Shown in pieces: positions 6,974 to 16,643 of a DNA stretch of 36,136 nucleotides (position 1 is the stretch's first letter; every line of letters starts with the position of its first letter). Origin of the DNA: Methylococcaceae bacterium (GTDB lineage Bacteria > Pseudomonadota > Gammaproteobacteria > Methylococcales > Methylomonadaceae); the NCBI GenBank assembly GCA_028748685.1, contig JAJRDU010000154.1:1-36136 (forward strand), given 5' to 3'. Under the pieces are notes generated by a model. It saw nothing but the letters and a program-made list of their open reading frames with translations. It had not been told where the DNA came from and searched no databases. A program made the translations under genes and the position numbers.

Positions 6974-9544
6974 ATGACTCAGCCCAACGCCCCGCAACAT
7001 ACCCCGATGATGCAGCAATATTTCCGCATCAAGGCCCAACACCCAGAAACCCTGCTGTTTTACCGGATGGGCGATTTTTACGAGCTGTTTTTCGACGACG
7101 CCAAGAAGGCGGCGCAATTGCTCGACATCACGCTGACCGCGCGCGGCCATTCCGGCGGATCGCCGATTCCGATGGCCGGCATCCCTTATCATGCCGCCGA
7201 AAACTACATCGCCCGCCTGTTGAAGCAAGGCGAATCGATCGCGATCTGCGAGCAAATCGGCGATCCAGCCAAATCCAAGGGACCGGTGGAACGCAAGGTA
7301 GTTCGCATCGTCACGCCAGGCACGGTGACCGACGAAGCCTTGCTGGAAGACCGCAAGGACAATCTGCTGGTGGCGCTGGCGGTGTTCGACAAATTCTACG
7401 GCCTGGCTTGCCTGGATCTGGGCAGCGGCAAGTTCGTGTTGCAACAACTGGAAGGCGAAACCCAGTTGCTCAGCGAGATCGAACGCCTGAATCCGGCCGA
7501 ATTGCTGTACAGCGAAGACCAAGCGTTGCCCACCGCCGTCAAGGAACGCAAGGGTTTATGCCGGCGACCGCCCTGGCATTTCGACTTGGACAGTTGCCGG
7601 CAATTGATTCTGAAACAGTTCAACAGCCACGATCTGAAAGGCTACGGTTGCGAGCATCTGCCTGCGGCGATTTGCGCGGCCGGCTGCTTGTTGCAATACG
7701 TCCGCGATACCCAGCAAAGCGCCCTGCCCCACATCCAGGGCATCAGCGTCGAAAACTGCGACGACAGCATCAGCCTGGACGCCGCCAGCCGCCGCAATCT
7801 GGAGCTGGACAGCCATCCCAGCGGCCAGCTGCAATACACCTTGCTGGGCGTACTGGACAAGACCGCCACCGCGATGGGCAGCCGCTGCCTGCGGCGCTGG
7901 ATACACCGGCCCTTGCGCGATCACGGCATCATCAACGGCCGTTACGCCTGCGTCGCCAGTTTGCTGGATAACCAACTGTATCGCGATCTACAGACCAGCC
8001 TGCGCCAGATCGGCGACATCGAACGCATCAGCTCGCGGATCGCCCTGAAATCCGCCCGCCCCCGCGACCTGCTGGTGCTTCGCCATACTTTGGCGACATT
8101 GCCGGCTTTGCAATCCCAACTGGCGGACAGCGACAACCCTCATCTGGAAAAGCTGCGCTCGCAACTACGCGAACAACCGCAGTTATTGGAACTGCTGCAA
8201 CGCGCCATCATCGACAATCCGCCGGTCTTGATCCGCGACGGCGGCGTGATCGCACCGGGCTACCATCCGGAACTGGACGAGCTCCGCAATCTCAGCCAGA
8301 ACGCCGACCAGTTCCTGATCGACATGGAGCAGCGCGAACGCGCCAGCACCGGCATCGCCACGCTGAAGGTCAACTACAACCGGGTGCATGGCTATTACAT
8401 CGAGATCTCCAACGCCCAGGCCGACAAAGTGCCGGTGCATTACACCCGCAAGCAAACCCTGAAAGGCGCCGAGCGTTACATTACCCCGGAACTGAAATCC
8501 TTCGAGGACAAGGTATTGAGCGCCAGAGAAAAGTCTTTGAGTTTCGAGAAAGCCTTGTACGATCAATTGCTGGATACACTCGGCGATGCCTTGATCGACC
8601 TTCAACATTGCGCCAACGCGCTTGCCGAGCTGGACGTATTGGTGAATTTCGCCGAACGCGCCGACACGCTGAATCTGTCTCAGCCGCTGCTGGATCAACA
8701 AGCCGGCATAGACATCCTCGGCGGCCGGCATCTGGTGGTGGAAGCATTGTCCAGCATCCCTTTCGTCGCCAACGATCTGAATTTCTCCGCCGAACGGCGG
8801 ATGCTGGTGATCACCGGCCCGAACATGGGCGGTAAATCGACCTATATGCGCCAAGCCGCGTTGATCGTGTTGCTGGCGCATATCGGTTGTTACGTGCCAG
8901 CCCAGTCCTTGCGTTGCGGACCGATAGATAAGATATTCACCCGCATCGGCGCCTCCGACGATCTGGCCAGCGGCCGTTCGACCTTCATGGTGGAAATGTC
9001 TGAAACCGCCAACATCCTGCACAACGCCACCAGCAACAGCCTGATTTTGATGGACGAAATTGGCCGCGGCACCAGCACCTTCGACGGCCTATCGCTGGCC
9101 TGGGCCTGCGCCGATTATCTAGCCCGGCACACCCAGGCTTTCACACTGTTCGCCACCCATTATTTCGAGCTGACCACGCTGGCCGAGGAACAAGCCAACA
9201 TCCACAACATCCATCTGGATGCGATGGAACATGGCGACAAGATCGTGTTTCTGCATGCGGTCAAGGACGGCCCGGCCAGCCAGAGTTACGGCTTGCAGGT
9301 CGCTGCCCTGGCCGGCGTGCCGCAATCGGTGATCGCCAACGCCAAGGCCAAGCTGCTGCAACTGGAAAACACAGCCTATATCGAGCAGCAAAACCACAGC
9401 GAGGTGAACCAGTTTGATCTATTCACCTCCAAGGAATGCCATCCGGCGGTATGCCTGCTGGAGGACCTCAACCCGGACGATTTAAGCCCGCGCCAGGCCT
9501 TGGACACGCTGTATCGCTTGAAACAATTGTTGAAAAACAGTTAG
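6974..9544 (+). CDS. mutS: DNA mismatch repair protein MutS
   Basis: 856 residues, the usual length for bacterial MutS. The mismatch-reading Phe-X-Glu motif is Phe35-Tyr36-Glu37 in [10 protein letters not shown]. The ATPase domain has Walker A GPNMGGKS at 615-622, followed by the Walker B/signature region [14 protein letters not shown] and a switch His in FATHYFELT. The protein recognises base mismatches and recruits MutL. The C-terminus keeps a short dimerisation tail ([17 protein letters not shown]). No good ribosome site precedes the ATG. A TAAAAT hexamer at 6961-6966 ends 7 nt before it, so a leaderless transcript is possible. The gene stands alone between the two-component pair and zwf. 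Confidence 0.98.
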   Translation: MTQPNAPQHTPMMQQYFRIKAQHPETLLFYRMGDFYELFFDDAKKAAQLLDITLTARGHSGGSPIPMAGIPYHAAENYIARLLKQGESIAICEQIGDPAKSKGPVERKVVRIVTPGTVTDEALLEDRKDNLLVALAVFDKFYGLACLDLGSGKFVLQQLEGETQLLSEIERLNPAELLYSEDQALPTAVKERKGLCRRPPWHFDLDSCRQLILKQFNSHDLKGYGCEHLPAAICAAGCLLQYVRDTQQSALPHIQGISVENCDDSISLDAASRRNLELDSHPSGQLQYTLLGVLDKTATAMGSRCLRRWIHRPLRDHGIINGRYACVASLLDNQLYRDLQTSLRQIGDIERISSRIALKSARPRDLLVLRHTLATLPALQSQLADSDNPHLEKLRSQLREQPQLLELLQRAIIDNPPVLIRDGGVIAPGYHPELDELRNLSQNADQFLIDMEQRERASTGIATLKVNYNRVHGYYIEISNAQADKVPVHYTRKQTLKGAERYITPELKSFEDKVLSAREKSLSFEKALYDQLLDTLGDALIDLQHCANALAELDVLVNFAERADTLNLSQPLLDQQAGIDILGGRHLVVEALSSIPFVANDLNFSAERRMLVITGPNMGGKSTYMRQAALIVLLAHIGCYVPAQSLRCGPIDKIFTRIGASDDLASGRSTFMVEMSETANILHNATSNSLILMDEIGRGTSTFDGLSLAWACADYLARHTQAFTLFATHYFELTTLAEEQANIHNIHLDAMEHGDKIVFLHAVKDGPASQSYGLQVAALAGVPQSVIANAKAKLLQLENTAYIEQQNHSEVNQFDLFTSKECHPAVCLLEDLNPDDLSPRQALDTLYRLKQLLKNS

Positions 9545-9573
9545 CCATACCGGCTTGACGGCTGGGGCCGAAC

Positions 9574-9603
9574 TTGTTCACAGCCCTCGGCGAACATTAT
9601 AAT
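9574..9603 (+). promoter_or_regulatory. Sigma-70 promoter upstream of zwf
   Basis: TTGTTC at 9574-9579 and a perfect TATAAT at 9598-9603, separated by 18 bp. The predicted start near 9610 gives a leader of about 90 nt before zwf. It is the best promoter match seen in the window and probably serves zwf-pgl and perhaps the downstream edd-eda genes. Confidence 0.6.
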
Positions 9604-9699
9604 GGTGGCATTATTGACTCCCGTCCGGATTTTCGCCGACCGTAGCATCAAATTCCGCGCGCGCAATCATCGCCGATTCAACCTCTAACATTACAAACA

Positions 9700-11166
9700 A
9701 TGACAAACAAAACCTTCAAGCCTTGCGATTTAGTCATCTACGGCGCACTGGGCGACTTATCCAAACGTAAGCTATTGATTTCGCTATATCGTCTGGAGAA
9801 ACACGATCTGCTCGAAGCAGACACCCGCATCATCGGCGTCGATAGACTGGATGAAACCAGCGAGGGTTTCGTCGAAATCGCACACAAGAGTCTACAGTCA
9901 TTTTTGAACAACACCATCGACGAGCAGATTTGGCAACGCTTCTCCAAGCGCCTGTCGTATTTGAAAATCGACCTGACTCAAGCCGAGCAATATAAACAGC
10001 TCAATGCGGCGGTGGATGCGAAAAAACGGGTGATGGTCAACTATTTCGCGGTGGCGCCGTTTCTGTTCAAAAACATCTGCCAGGGCCTGCAAAGCTGCGG
10101 CGTGCTGAATGCCGAGTCGCGGATGGTGATGGAAAAACCCATCGGCCACGACCTGAAATCTTCCAAGGAAATCAACGATGTGGTTGCCGACGTATTCCAC
10201 GAAGACCAGGTGTACCGCATCGACCATTACCTGGGCAAGGAAACGGTGCTGAACCTGTTGGCGTTGCGCTTTGCCAATTCGATTTTCACCACCAACTGGA
10301 ACCATAACACCATAGACCATATCCAGATCACGGTCGGCGAGGATATCGGCATCGAAGGCCGATGGGATTATTTCGACAAGACAGGCCAACTGCGCGACAT
10401 GCTGCAGAATCACTTGCTGCAGATCCTGACCTTCGTGGCCATGGAACCGCCGGCTGATTTGTCGGCGGAAAGCATCCACAGCGAAAAAATCAAGGTGTTG
10501 AAGGCGCTGCGGCCGATTACGGTCCGCGAAGTCGAGGAAAAGACCGTGCGCGGCCAATACACCGCCGGCTTCGTCAAGGGCCAAGCGGTACCCGGTTATC
10601 TGGAGGAAGAAGGCGCCAATACCAAGAGCACCACGGAAACCTTCGTCGCCGTCCGCGTCGATATCGACAACTGGCGCTGGGCCGGCGTACCTTTTTACAT
10701 GCGTACCGGCAAACGCACACCCAACAAACGCACGGAAATCGTCGTCAACTTCAAACAGTTGCCGCATAATATTTTTAAAGACAGCTTCCACGATCTGCCC
10801 GCCAATAAACTGGTCATCCATTTACAGCCCAACGAAGGCGTGGACGTGATGATGCTGAACAAGGTGCCGGGCATAGACGGCAATATTAAGCTGCAACAAA
10901 CCAAGCTGGATTTGAGTTTTTCGGAAACCTTCAAGAAAAACCGTATCTTCGGCGGTTACGAAAAACTAATCCTGGAAGCCTTGCGCGGCAACCCGACGCT
11001 GTTCTTGAGCCGCGAGGAAATCGAACAAGCATGGACCTGGGTCGATTCTATACAATCGGCCTGGTCGCATAATCACACCGCGCCCAAACCCTACCCGGCC
11101 GGAAGCTGGGGGCCGGTCGCATCCGTCGCCTTATTGGCCCGCGACGGTCGCGCCTGGGAAGAATAA
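9700..11166 (+). CDS. zwf: Glucose-6-phosphate 1-dehydrogenase
   Basis: 488 residues, typical length. It oxidises glucose 6-phosphate to 6-phosphogluconolactone with NAD(P)+, the entry step of the Entner-Doudoroff and oxidative pentose phosphate routes. The nucleotide-binding loop is YGALGDLSKRK (14-24). The substrate signature RIDHYLGKE is at 173-181, and EKPIGHDL (145-152) is also typical. The ATG at 9700 lacks a strong ribosome site (upstream is A-rich), but homology supports this N-terminus. It is followed after 30 bp by pgl and then by edd and eda, the full set that turns glucose 6-phosphate into pyruvate plus glyceraldehyde 3-phosphate. In type I methanotrophs it draws on hexose phosphate from the RuMP cycle. 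Confidence 0.97.
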   Translation: MTNKTFKPCDLVIYGALGDLSKRKLLISLYRLEKHDLLEADTRIIGVDRLDETSEGFVEIAHKSLQSFLNNTIDEQIWQRFSKRLSYLKIDLTQAEQYKQLNAAVDAKKRVMVNYFAVAPFLFKNICQGLQSCGVLNAESRMVMEKPIGHDLKSSKEINDVVADVFHEDQVYRIDHYLGKETVLNLLALRFANSIFTTNWNHNTIDHIQITVGEDIGIEGRWDYFDKTGQLRDMLQNHLLQILTFVAMEPPADLSAESIHSEKIKVLKALRPITVREVEEKTVRGQYTAGFVKGQAVPGYLEEEGANTKSTTETFVAVRVDIDNWRWAGVPFYMRTGKRTPNKRTEIVVNFKQLPHNIFKDSFHDLPANKLVIHLQPNEGVDVMMLNKVPGIDGNIKLQQTKLDLSFSETFKKNRIFGGYEKLILEALRGNPTLFLSREEIEQAWTWVDSIQSAWSHNHTAPKPYPAGSWGPVASVALLARDGRAWEE

Positions 11167-11196
11167 ATTCTGCACTGATATTGGGAAGATACTGTC

Positions 11197-11907
11197 ATGG
11201 TTAGAGAATTTCATTTCGAGCAACGCTCTCACTTATTTACCGCCCTGGCGGCCGAGTGCCAGGATCTGCTGTCCGAATCAGTCAGCAAACACGGCACCGC
11301 CACGCTGCTGGTTTCCGGCGGCAGTACGCCCGCGCCCCTTTATGAAGCCCTGTCGAAATTCGATCTGGCCTGGAAGAAAATCAAAGTGGCGCTGGTCGAC
11401 GAACGCTGGGTGGATCAACAGCATGCGGCCAGCAACGAGGCCTTGATCAGGCGCACCTTGCTGATCAACAACGCCAAGGCCGCCAGCTTCACCGGCATGA
11501 AGACCGCCGCCGAGCGTGCCGCCGACGGCCAGGCCGAAACAGAAACCAAATATCGCGCCTTGCCCCAGCCGTTTACCGTGGCCATCGTCGGCATGGGCAA
11601 CGACGGCCACACTGCTTCGCTGTTCCCGCACGCCGAAGGCCTGAATGCCGCGCTGCAAGAAGATGGCGACCAGCTCACTGCGGCGATTAACGCCGAGCAA
11701 AGCCCGGTCACCGGCCCCAACACCGAACGGCTGACGATGACCGTGTCGGCGCTACTGAAATGCGACCGCTTGATCATCTTGCTGACCGGCGAAGACAAAC
11801 TGGCGGTCTTCGACCAAGCCATGAAGCCCGGCCCCGTCGAAGACATGCCTATCCGCGCCTTGCTGAATCAGGAAACCGTGCCGGTGGAGCTATATTGGGC
11901 GCCTTGA
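11197..11907 (+). CDS. pgl: 6-phosphogluconolactonase (DevB type)
   Basis: 236 residues of the DevB/SOL family, sharing the NagB-like fold. It hydrolyses 6-phosphogluconolactone to 6-phosphogluconate. Family motifs are visible in order: LLVSGGSTPAPLYEAL (phosphate loop), VALVDERWVD, and VGMGNDGHTASLFPHA containing the likely catalytic Asp-Gly-His. A GGGAAG ribosome site lies just upstream of the ATG at 11197. It sits 30 bp after zwf, whose product it uses, and about 108 bp before edd, which consumes its own product. That gap is filled by a REP palindrome, so cotranscription with edd may be modulated there. Confidence 0.95.
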   Translation: MVREFHFEQRSHLFTALAAECQDLLSESVSKHGTATLLVSGGSTPAPLYEALSKFDLAWKKIKVALVDERWVDQQHAASNEALIRRTLLINNAKAASFTGMKTAAERAADGQAETETKYRALPQPFTVAIVGMGNDGHTASLFPHAEGLNAALQEDGDQLTAAINAEQSPVTGPNTERLTMTVSALLKCDRLIILLTGEDKLAVFDQAMKPGPVEDMPIRALLNQETVPVELYWAP

Positions 11908-11917
11908 TCCAATAATT

Positions 11918-11993
11918 GTAGGGTGGGTTAGACGCGCATAACCTGAGTACTCTCGATTTAATAAACGCTTTTCGGCGCGTCGTAACCCACCTA
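11918..11993 (+). repeat. GTAG-headed REP palindrome between pgl and edd
   Basis: A GTAG head (11918-11921) runs into TAGGGTGGGTTAGACGCG (11919-11936). It is matched by CGCGTCGTAACCCACCTA (11976-11993), which is its reverse complement apart from two 1-nt gaps. This is the build of REP elements moved by RAYT-type transposases (GTAG head plus imperfect palindrome). It ends 22 nt before the edd start, so a transcript hairpin here could affect edd expression. Confidence 0.7.
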
Positions 11994-12015
11994 TTTGCAA
12001 AGCCCAGGAGCGCTC

Positions 12016-13836
12016 ATGCACCCCATATTAGAAAAAGTCACCGCCGAAGTGGTGGAACGCAGCCGGGAAAGCCGCGCCGCTTATCTGGCCCGCGTCGATG
12101 CGGCGATTGAAAAAGGACCGCACCGCGCCAAACTGGCCTGCGGCAATCTGGCCCATGGCTTCGCCGCCTGTGCCAGCGACGAGAAAGACGATCTGGCCCA
12201 TGCCCAAAAAGCCAACGTCGGCATCATTTCCGCTTACAACGACATGCTATCGGCCCACGAGCCTTACAAGGACTTTCCGGCGCTGATCAAGGATGCGGTC
12301 CGCGAGGCCGGCGGTGTCGCCCAGTTCGCGGGCGGCGTGCCGGCGATGTGCGACGGCGTTACTCAAGGCCAGCCCGGCATGGAATTGTCGCTGTTCAGCC
12401 GCGACATCATTGCGATGAGTACCGTCATCGGCCTCAGCCACAACATGTTCGATGCCGCGTTGTACTTGGGCGTCTGTGACAAGATCGTGCCAGGACTCTT
12501 GATCGGCGCATTGAGTTTCGGCCATCTTCCAGCCGTTTTCGTGCCGGCGGGCCCCATGCCCAGCGGCCTGTCCAACAAGGAAAAAGTCCGCATCCGCCAG
12601 CTTTACGCGGAAGGCAAGGTCGGCCGCAAGGATCTGTTGGAATCGGAATCGCAGTCCTACCACAGCCCCGGCACCTGTACTTTCTACGGCACCGCCAACA
12701 GCAACCAGATGATGGTCGAGATCATGGGCCTGCATCTGCCCGGCAGCTCGTTTGTCAATCCTTACACGCCGCTACGCGACGAGCTGACCAAGGCCGCCGC
12801 CAAGCAGGTTTTGAAGTTCACCGCGCTGGGCGACGACTTCAGACCGATCGCTCACGTCATCGACGAAAAAGCGATTCTGAACGCGGTGATCGGCCTGCTC
12901 GCCACCGGCGGCTCGACCAACCATACCATCCATCTGATCGCCATCGCCCGCGCCGCCGGCATCATCATCAACTGGGACGATTTCGACAAGCTGTCGAAAA
13001 TCATTCCATTACTGGCGAAGATTTATCCCAACGGCTCCGCCGACGTCAACCATTTCCAGGCGGCCGGCGGCATGGGCGTGCTGATCGGTGAACTGCTGCG
13101 GAGCGGCTTGTTGCACGGCGACATCCTGACCATAGGCGACCAACGCGGCATGAGCCAATACAGCCAGGAACCGAAACTGGTCGACGGTGCGCTACGCTGG
13201 GAACAAGGCCCCGAAACATCGCTCGACGATGCGGTCATTTCCACTACAGCCAAGCCGTTCGCGGCAGGTGGCGGCCTGCATGTGATGCACGGCAACCTGG
13301 GACGCGGCGTATCTAAAATCTCAGCCGTGGCCGAGCAACATCAAGTCGTCACCGCGCCGGCCGTGGTGTTCGACGATCAGGACGACGTGGTCGCGGCCTT
13401 CAAACGCGGTGAACTCGAGAAAGACTGCATCGTGGTATTGCGCTTCCAGGGCCCGAAAGCCAACGGCATGCCAGAACTGCACAAACTGACGCCACCCTTG
13501 GGCGTGCTGCAGGATAAAGGCTTCAAGGTGGCGCTGGTCACCGACGGCCGCATGTCCGGCGCGTCCGGCAAGGTGCCTTCGGCGATCCACATGTGCCCGG
13601 AATGCGTGGATGGCGGCCCTCTGGCAAAAGTCCGCGACGGCGACATCATCGTGTTAAACACTCAGACCGGCGAAGTCAACGTCCAGGTCGATCCGGCCGA
13701 ATTCGAAGACCGCGTACCGGCCGCCAACCGAGCCAAGGGCCACCACTTCGGCATGGGCCGCGAACTGTTCGGCGCATTCAGGGCACATGCCTCTTCGGCG
13801 GAAACCGGCGCGACCAATTTGTTCTACGTCGATTGA
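12016..13836 (+). CDS. edd: Phosphogluconate dehydratase
   Basis: 606 residues from the ATG at 12016, which has AGGAG at 12006-12010 with ideal spacing; an in-frame TTG at 11995 would add 7 residues inside the repeat arm and is less likely. The enzyme dehydrates 6-phosphogluconate to 2-keto-3-deoxy-6-phosphogluconate. It belongs to the IlvD/Edd family with a [4Fe-4S] cluster. Candidate ligands lie in [20 protein letters not shown] and [10 protein letters not shown], and the motif [14 protein letters not shown] near the C-terminus is typical. It follows pgl; its partner aldolase eda comes next but one, separated by an unrelated PLD-like gene. Confidence 0.97.
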   Translation: MHPILEKVTAEVVERSRESRAAYLARVDAAIEKGPHRAKLACGNLAHGFAACASDEKDDLAHAQKANVGIISAYNDMLSAHEPYKDFPALIKDAVREAGGVAQFAGGVPAMCDGVTQGQPGMELSLFSRDIIAMSTVIGLSHNMFDAALYLGVCDKIVPGLLIGALSFGHLPAVFVPAGPMPSGLSNKEKVRIRQLYAEGKVGRKDLLESESQSYHSPGTCTFYGTANSNQMMVEIMGLHLPGSSFVNPYTPLRDELTKAAAKQVLKFTALGDDFRPIAHVIDEKAILNAVIGLLATGGSTNHTIHLIAIARAAGIIINWDDFDKLSKIIPLLAKIYPNGSADVNHFQAAGGMGVLIGELLRSGLLHGDILTIGDQRGMSQYSQEPKLVDGALRWEQGPETSLDDAVISTTAKPFAAGGGLHVMHGNLGRGVSKISAVAEQHQVVTAPAVVFDDQDDVVAAFKRGELEKDCIVVLRFQGPKANGMPELHKLTPPLGVLQDKGFKVALVTDGRMSGASGKVPSAIHMCPECVDGGPLAKVRDGDIIVLNTQTGEVNVQVDPAEFEDRVPAANRAKGHHFGMGRELFGAFRAHASSAETGATNLFYVD

Positions 13837-13848
13837 AAATATAACAAT

Positions 13849-13899
13849 GTAGGCCGGAATAAGCCTGTTGCAGCGAAAGCGAAAACAGGCGTTTCCGGC
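13849..13899 (+). repeat. GTAG-headed REP palindrome after edd
   Basis: A GTAG head (13849-13852) is followed by GCCGGAATAAGCCTGTT (13853-13869) and, after a 14-nt loop, AACAGGCGTTTCCGGC (13884-13899). The arms pair with one gap and one or two mismatches. The layout matches the element at 11918, but the arm sequence is different. It begins 13 nt after the edd stop and 30 nt before the PLD-like gene, so it might end or slow transcription. Confidence 0.65.
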
Positions 13900-13928
13900 G
13901 AAACGAATGGTGAAACGGAACATTCAAT

Positions 13929-14621
13929 ATGGCAAAATTTTTAAACACCAGCGCCACTAATTACTTCCTTGAAGAATTAATCAAAGACGCCAAAGACAGA
14001 CTAATTCTGATCAGCCCATTTTTGAAGCTCAATGATAGGATGAAAGAACTGCTGGCCGATAAAAACCGCTTGAAAATCGATGTGCGGATTGTCTACGGAA
14101 AAAGCGAATTACAACCAGAAGAAATAAACTGGCTCAAAGAGTTAACTTATATCCGCACCAGTTTCTGCAAAAACTTGCACGCCAAATGCTATCTGAACGA
14201 AGAGCTGTGTATCATCACCAGCCTTAATTTGTACGAGTTCAGTCAGATCAATAACAACGAAATGGGCGTATTAATGCGCCGCTCGGAAGATGCGGACCTC
14301 TATAAAGACGCCTACGAAGAAGCTCAACGCATCATTCGAATTAGCGAGGAAGTAAGAATATCCCTCGAACGTGTATCGACCAACGCAGACGCCAAATCTG
14401 AAACAGAAGAATCTTCCGACAAACTCACATCATCCAAATTAGCTCAAAAATTCGGCATAAAAACTAATGAGTTTATTGAAAAATTGGTGTCAGCAGATCT
14501 TCTTGAGCTAAAAGACGGCAAACACTACCTTACTACCAAAGGCAAAGAAATAGGTGGCGAATTTCGGATGAGCCCTAAATTTGGCCCATACTTTCTTTGG
14601 CCGCAAAATTTCAAATTTTAA
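13929..14621 (+). CDS. Single-HKD phospholipase D-like protein with C-terminal winged-helix-like segment
   Basis: 230 residues, cytoplasmic. The N-terminal half is PLD-like: strand RLILISPFLKL, then the active-site motif His84-x-Lys86-x4-Glu91 with TSLN at 97-100. The usual Asp of HxKx4D is Glu here, and only one motif is present, so a dimer would be needed for catalysis, as in Nuc- or BfiI-like nucleases. Residues about 160-215 (KLAQKFGIKTNEFIEKLVSADLLE) look like a small winged helix that could bind DNA. The gene is clearly more AT-rich than edd and eda and breaks the usual edd-eda order right after a REP element, which suggests insertion. Function is unknown; nuclease or phosphodiesterase activity is inference. 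Confidence 0.7.
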   Translation: MAKFLNTSATNYFLEELIKDAKDRLILISPFLKLNDRMKELLADKNRLKIDVRIVYGKSELQPEEINWLKELTYIRTSFCKNLHAKCYLNEELCIITSLNLYEFSQINNNEMGVLMRRSEDADLYKDAYEEAQRIIRISEEVRISLERVSTNADAKSETEESSDKLTSSKLAQKFGIKTNEFIEKLVSADLLELKDGKHYLTTKGKEIGGEFRMSPKFGPYFLWPQNFKF

Positions 14622-14666
14622 ATTAAGCTCCATAACAATAACAACGCAACCCACAGGATTAACTCC

Positions 14667-15296
14667 ATGACCGTATCCATTAAAGAAGTCATGACCACCT
14701 CGCCGGTAATGCCGGTGATGGTCATCAACCATCTAGAACATGCCGTGCCGCTGGCCAAAGCCTTGGTCGAAGGCGGCCTGAAAGTATTGGAAATCACGCT
14801 ACGCACACCGGTGGCGCTGGATGCGATCCGCCTCATCAAGGCCGAAGTACCCGGCGCCATTGTCGGCGCCGGCACCATCATCAATGTCCAGACCTTGCAC
14901 CATGCGATAGCCGCCGGCGCCGAATTCATCGTCAGCCCAGGCGTCACCGACAACCTGCTCGACGCGGCGCTGGAAACCAGCGTGCCGCTATTGCCCGGCG
15001 TTATCACTCCTAGCGAAGTCATGCGTCTGCTGGACAAAGGCATCACCTCGATGAAATTCTTCCCGGCCGAAGCCGCCGGCGGCATCCCGATGCTGAAATC
15101 CATCGCCGGCCCCTTGCCGCAAGTGACCTTCTGCCCCACAGGCGGCGTCAACCCCAAAAACGCACCTGAGTATCTGGCCTTGAGCAATGTGGCCTGCGTC
15201 GGCGGCTCTTGGATGGCACCCGTCGACTTGGTCGATGCCGGCAACTGGGCTGAAATCACGCGTCGTGCCGCCGAGGCCGCAAGGTTGAAAAAATAG
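14667..15296 (+). CDS. eda: KDPG aldolase (2-keto-3-deoxy-6-phosphogluconate aldolase)
   Basis: 209 residues, a class I aldolase on a TIM barrel. It splits KDPG into pyruvate and glyceraldehyde 3-phosphate. The Schiff-base lysine is Lys130 in TSMKFFPAE, and the proton-shuttling Glu43 lies in VLEITLRTP. The phosphate-binding segments GAGTI and CPTGGVN are also present. The ATG at 14667 is preceded by a short CAGGA site. It completes the Entner-Doudoroff set begun by zwf, pgl and edd, though a PLD-like gene stands between it and edd. A hairpin follows the stop, at 15315-15339. Confidence 0.97.
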   Translation: MTVSIKEVMTTSPVMPVMVINHLEHAVPLAKALVEGGLKVLEITLRTPVALDAIRLIKAEVPGAIVGAGTIINVQTLHHAIAAGAEFIVSPGVTDNLLDAALETSVPLLPGVITPSEVMRLLDKGITSMKFFPAEAAGGIPMLKSIAGPLPQVTFCPTGGVNPKNAPEYLALSNVACVGGSWMAPVDLVDAGNWAEITRRAAEAARLKK

Positions 15297-15314
15297 TCTG
15301 CCATCTCTACTGCA

Positions 15315-15339
15315 ACGGTTTGCCATCCCAACAAACCGT
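15315..15339 (+). terminator. Hairpin after eda, possible weak terminator
   Basis: ACGGTTTG (15315-15322) pairs perfectly with CAAACCGT (15332-15339) across a 9-nt loop, 19 nt after the eda stop. There is no following T-run, so it may end transcription only weakly or protect the mRNA 3' end. Confidence 0.35.
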
Positions 15340-15365
15340 CGCCACAATCACAGGACTAATTCATT

Positions 15366-15866
15366 GTGCTTTCTCTGTTCAAGCGCTTTCGAAACACGCT
15401 TTATATTCGCCTTGAACCTGAACGCATCAGGATTCTACACGTCGAATCCGGCCATGAAATAACGGATACGCCAACATTGGCTGTCGAAACCAGAAAAAGC
15501 CAACAAATTGTCGTAGCGGCTGGCCGAGATGCCATCGCTTTATCCACCCAGCCCAATGTCTGCGTGAGAAACGGCTTCCTGCATCCTCGCACCTTGTTGG
15601 CAGACTTCGCTATAGCCGAACAAACGCTGAGATATTTCATTAAACAGGCGCAACCAAAGTCAGTGCTAGTCATCGCACCCATTATCGTCATACATCCCCT
15701 AGCGTTATTGGAAGGTGGCCTGACGCAAATCGAAATTCGCGCATTCACCGAACTGGGGGCAATGTCAGGCGCCCGCCAGGTTTACATTTGGACGGGGCCA
15801 GATTTGAGTCGCGAAGAACTAAGCAATCTGTGTTTTTCTCGAACAGGCGGTCAACTGTTGTCATAA
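15366..15866 (+). CDS. MreB/actin-like half protein
   Basis: 166 residues starting at a GTG at 15366. The line-up with the N-terminal half of MreB is visible by eye: a short membrane-binding-like start (MLSLFKRFRNTLYIRL), a strand pair over ERIRILHVESG, VVAAGRDA, then LLADFAIAEQTLRYFIKQA, which mirrors the MreB segment ADF-x-VTE-x-ML-x-x-FI, then VLVIAP and a GARQVYI strand. MreB is normally about 345 residues, and the phosphate-2 and C-terminal lobes are missing. The nucleotide loop DLGT is also not preserved. It ends without a frameshift that I can see. It may be a natural MreB-derived regulator or a decayed copy. The neighbouring genes are eda and a cytochrome b561 and suggest no role. Confidence 0.5.
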   Translation: MLSLFKRFRNTLYIRLEPERIRILHVESGHEITDTPTLAVETRKSQQIVVAAGRDAIALSTQPNVCVRNGFLHPRTLLADFAIAEQTLRYFIKQAQPKSVLVIAPIIVIHPLALLEGGLTQIEIRAFTELGAMSGARQVYIWTGPDLSREELSNLCFSRTGGQLLS

Positions 15867-15982
15867 TCAATCCAATTATTGAGAGCAAATCCACTGTGGT
15901 GCATAATTCTTGCGCCATAATTTTCTCAGCGCCACAAGGCGGCTACAAAACCGCAGCAACGAATATGGAGACCCCAAAAATC

Positions 15983-16546
15983 ATGGAAAAAAACTCAAAC
16001 ACTCGCTACTCACCCTTGTTCATGGGCCTGCATTGGCTGATGGCGGCACTGCTGGTGGCCGTATATGCGTTTATCGAGCTTAGGGAACTGTTTCCCAAGG
16101 GTAGCGATCCACGCGAAGCCATGAAGGCATTACATTTCATGCTAGGCCTTTCAGTCTTGCTGTTGGTCCTGCCACGCCTGCTACTTCGATTGTCCGGCCC
16201 GACGCCGGCTATCGTCCCCGAACCGCCGGCTTGGCAAAATACAGCGGCCCACCTGGTACATCTGGCCCTTTACGCCCTGATGTTAGCCATGCCTCTGATG
16301 GGTTGGCTTTTGCTCAGCGCGGCCGGTAAACCGATACCATTCTTCGGTCTGCATCTACCGTCCCTGATAGCCGAAAACGAGGACCTGGCCAAGCTGATCA
16401 AGGAAATCCACGAAACAGCGGGAGAAGTAGGTTATTACCTGATCGGCCTACATATCGCCGCGGCTTTGTATCATCACCATTTCCAGCACGACAACACCCT
16501 GGCCCGCATGTTGCCTACCCCCAAAAGCGTCCAGGAAAACACCTGA
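15983..16546 (+). CDS. Cytochrome b561 family membrane protein
   Basis: 187 residues from the ATG at 15983; an ATG at 15965 in frame would add 6 residues, and GGAG at 15967-15970 supports the later start, although its 12-nt spacing is long. Four membrane helices are evident. Haem-ligand histidines are expected in helix 1 (GLHWLMAALL), helix 2 (KALHFMLGLSVLL), helix 3 (HLVHLALYALML) and helix 4 (GLHIAAALYHHHF). This is the bacterial YodB/CybB type, a diheme quinol-linked electron carrier of the inner membrane. Here it could pass electrons between the quinone pool and a periplasmic partner; the sequence does not identify that partner. It faces the Dabb-domain gene tail to tail. Confidence 0.85.
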   Translation: MEKNSNTRYSPLFMGLHWLMAALLVAVYAFIELRELFPKGSDPREAMKALHFMLGLSVLLLVLPRLLLRLSGPTPAIVPEPPAWQNTAAHLVHLALYALMLAMPLMGWLLLSAAGKPIPFFGLHLPSLIAENEDLAKLIKEIHETAGEVGYYLIGLHIAAALYHHHFQHDNTLARMLPTPKSVQENT

Positions 16547-16643
16547 TAATGGGTGTCAGAGACTCATTGCAGGCTGTTTCCGCAATTTATTTTCAGGCAA
16601 GGAAGCCACGACGCGTTGTCATTTTGTCAGACGACATACTAGA

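Noticed and set aside
8183-9022. 279-codon minus-strand frame opposite mutS
   Set aside because: It is a shadow of the conserved mutS gene.
9898-10821. 307-codon minus-strand frame opposite zwf
   Set aside because: It is a shadow of zwf codon bias, with no family motif.
15788-15982. Earlier start for cytochrome b561, overlapping the MreB-like gene
   Set aside because: It would add 65 non-hydrophobic residues not typical of the family and lacks a ribosome site.
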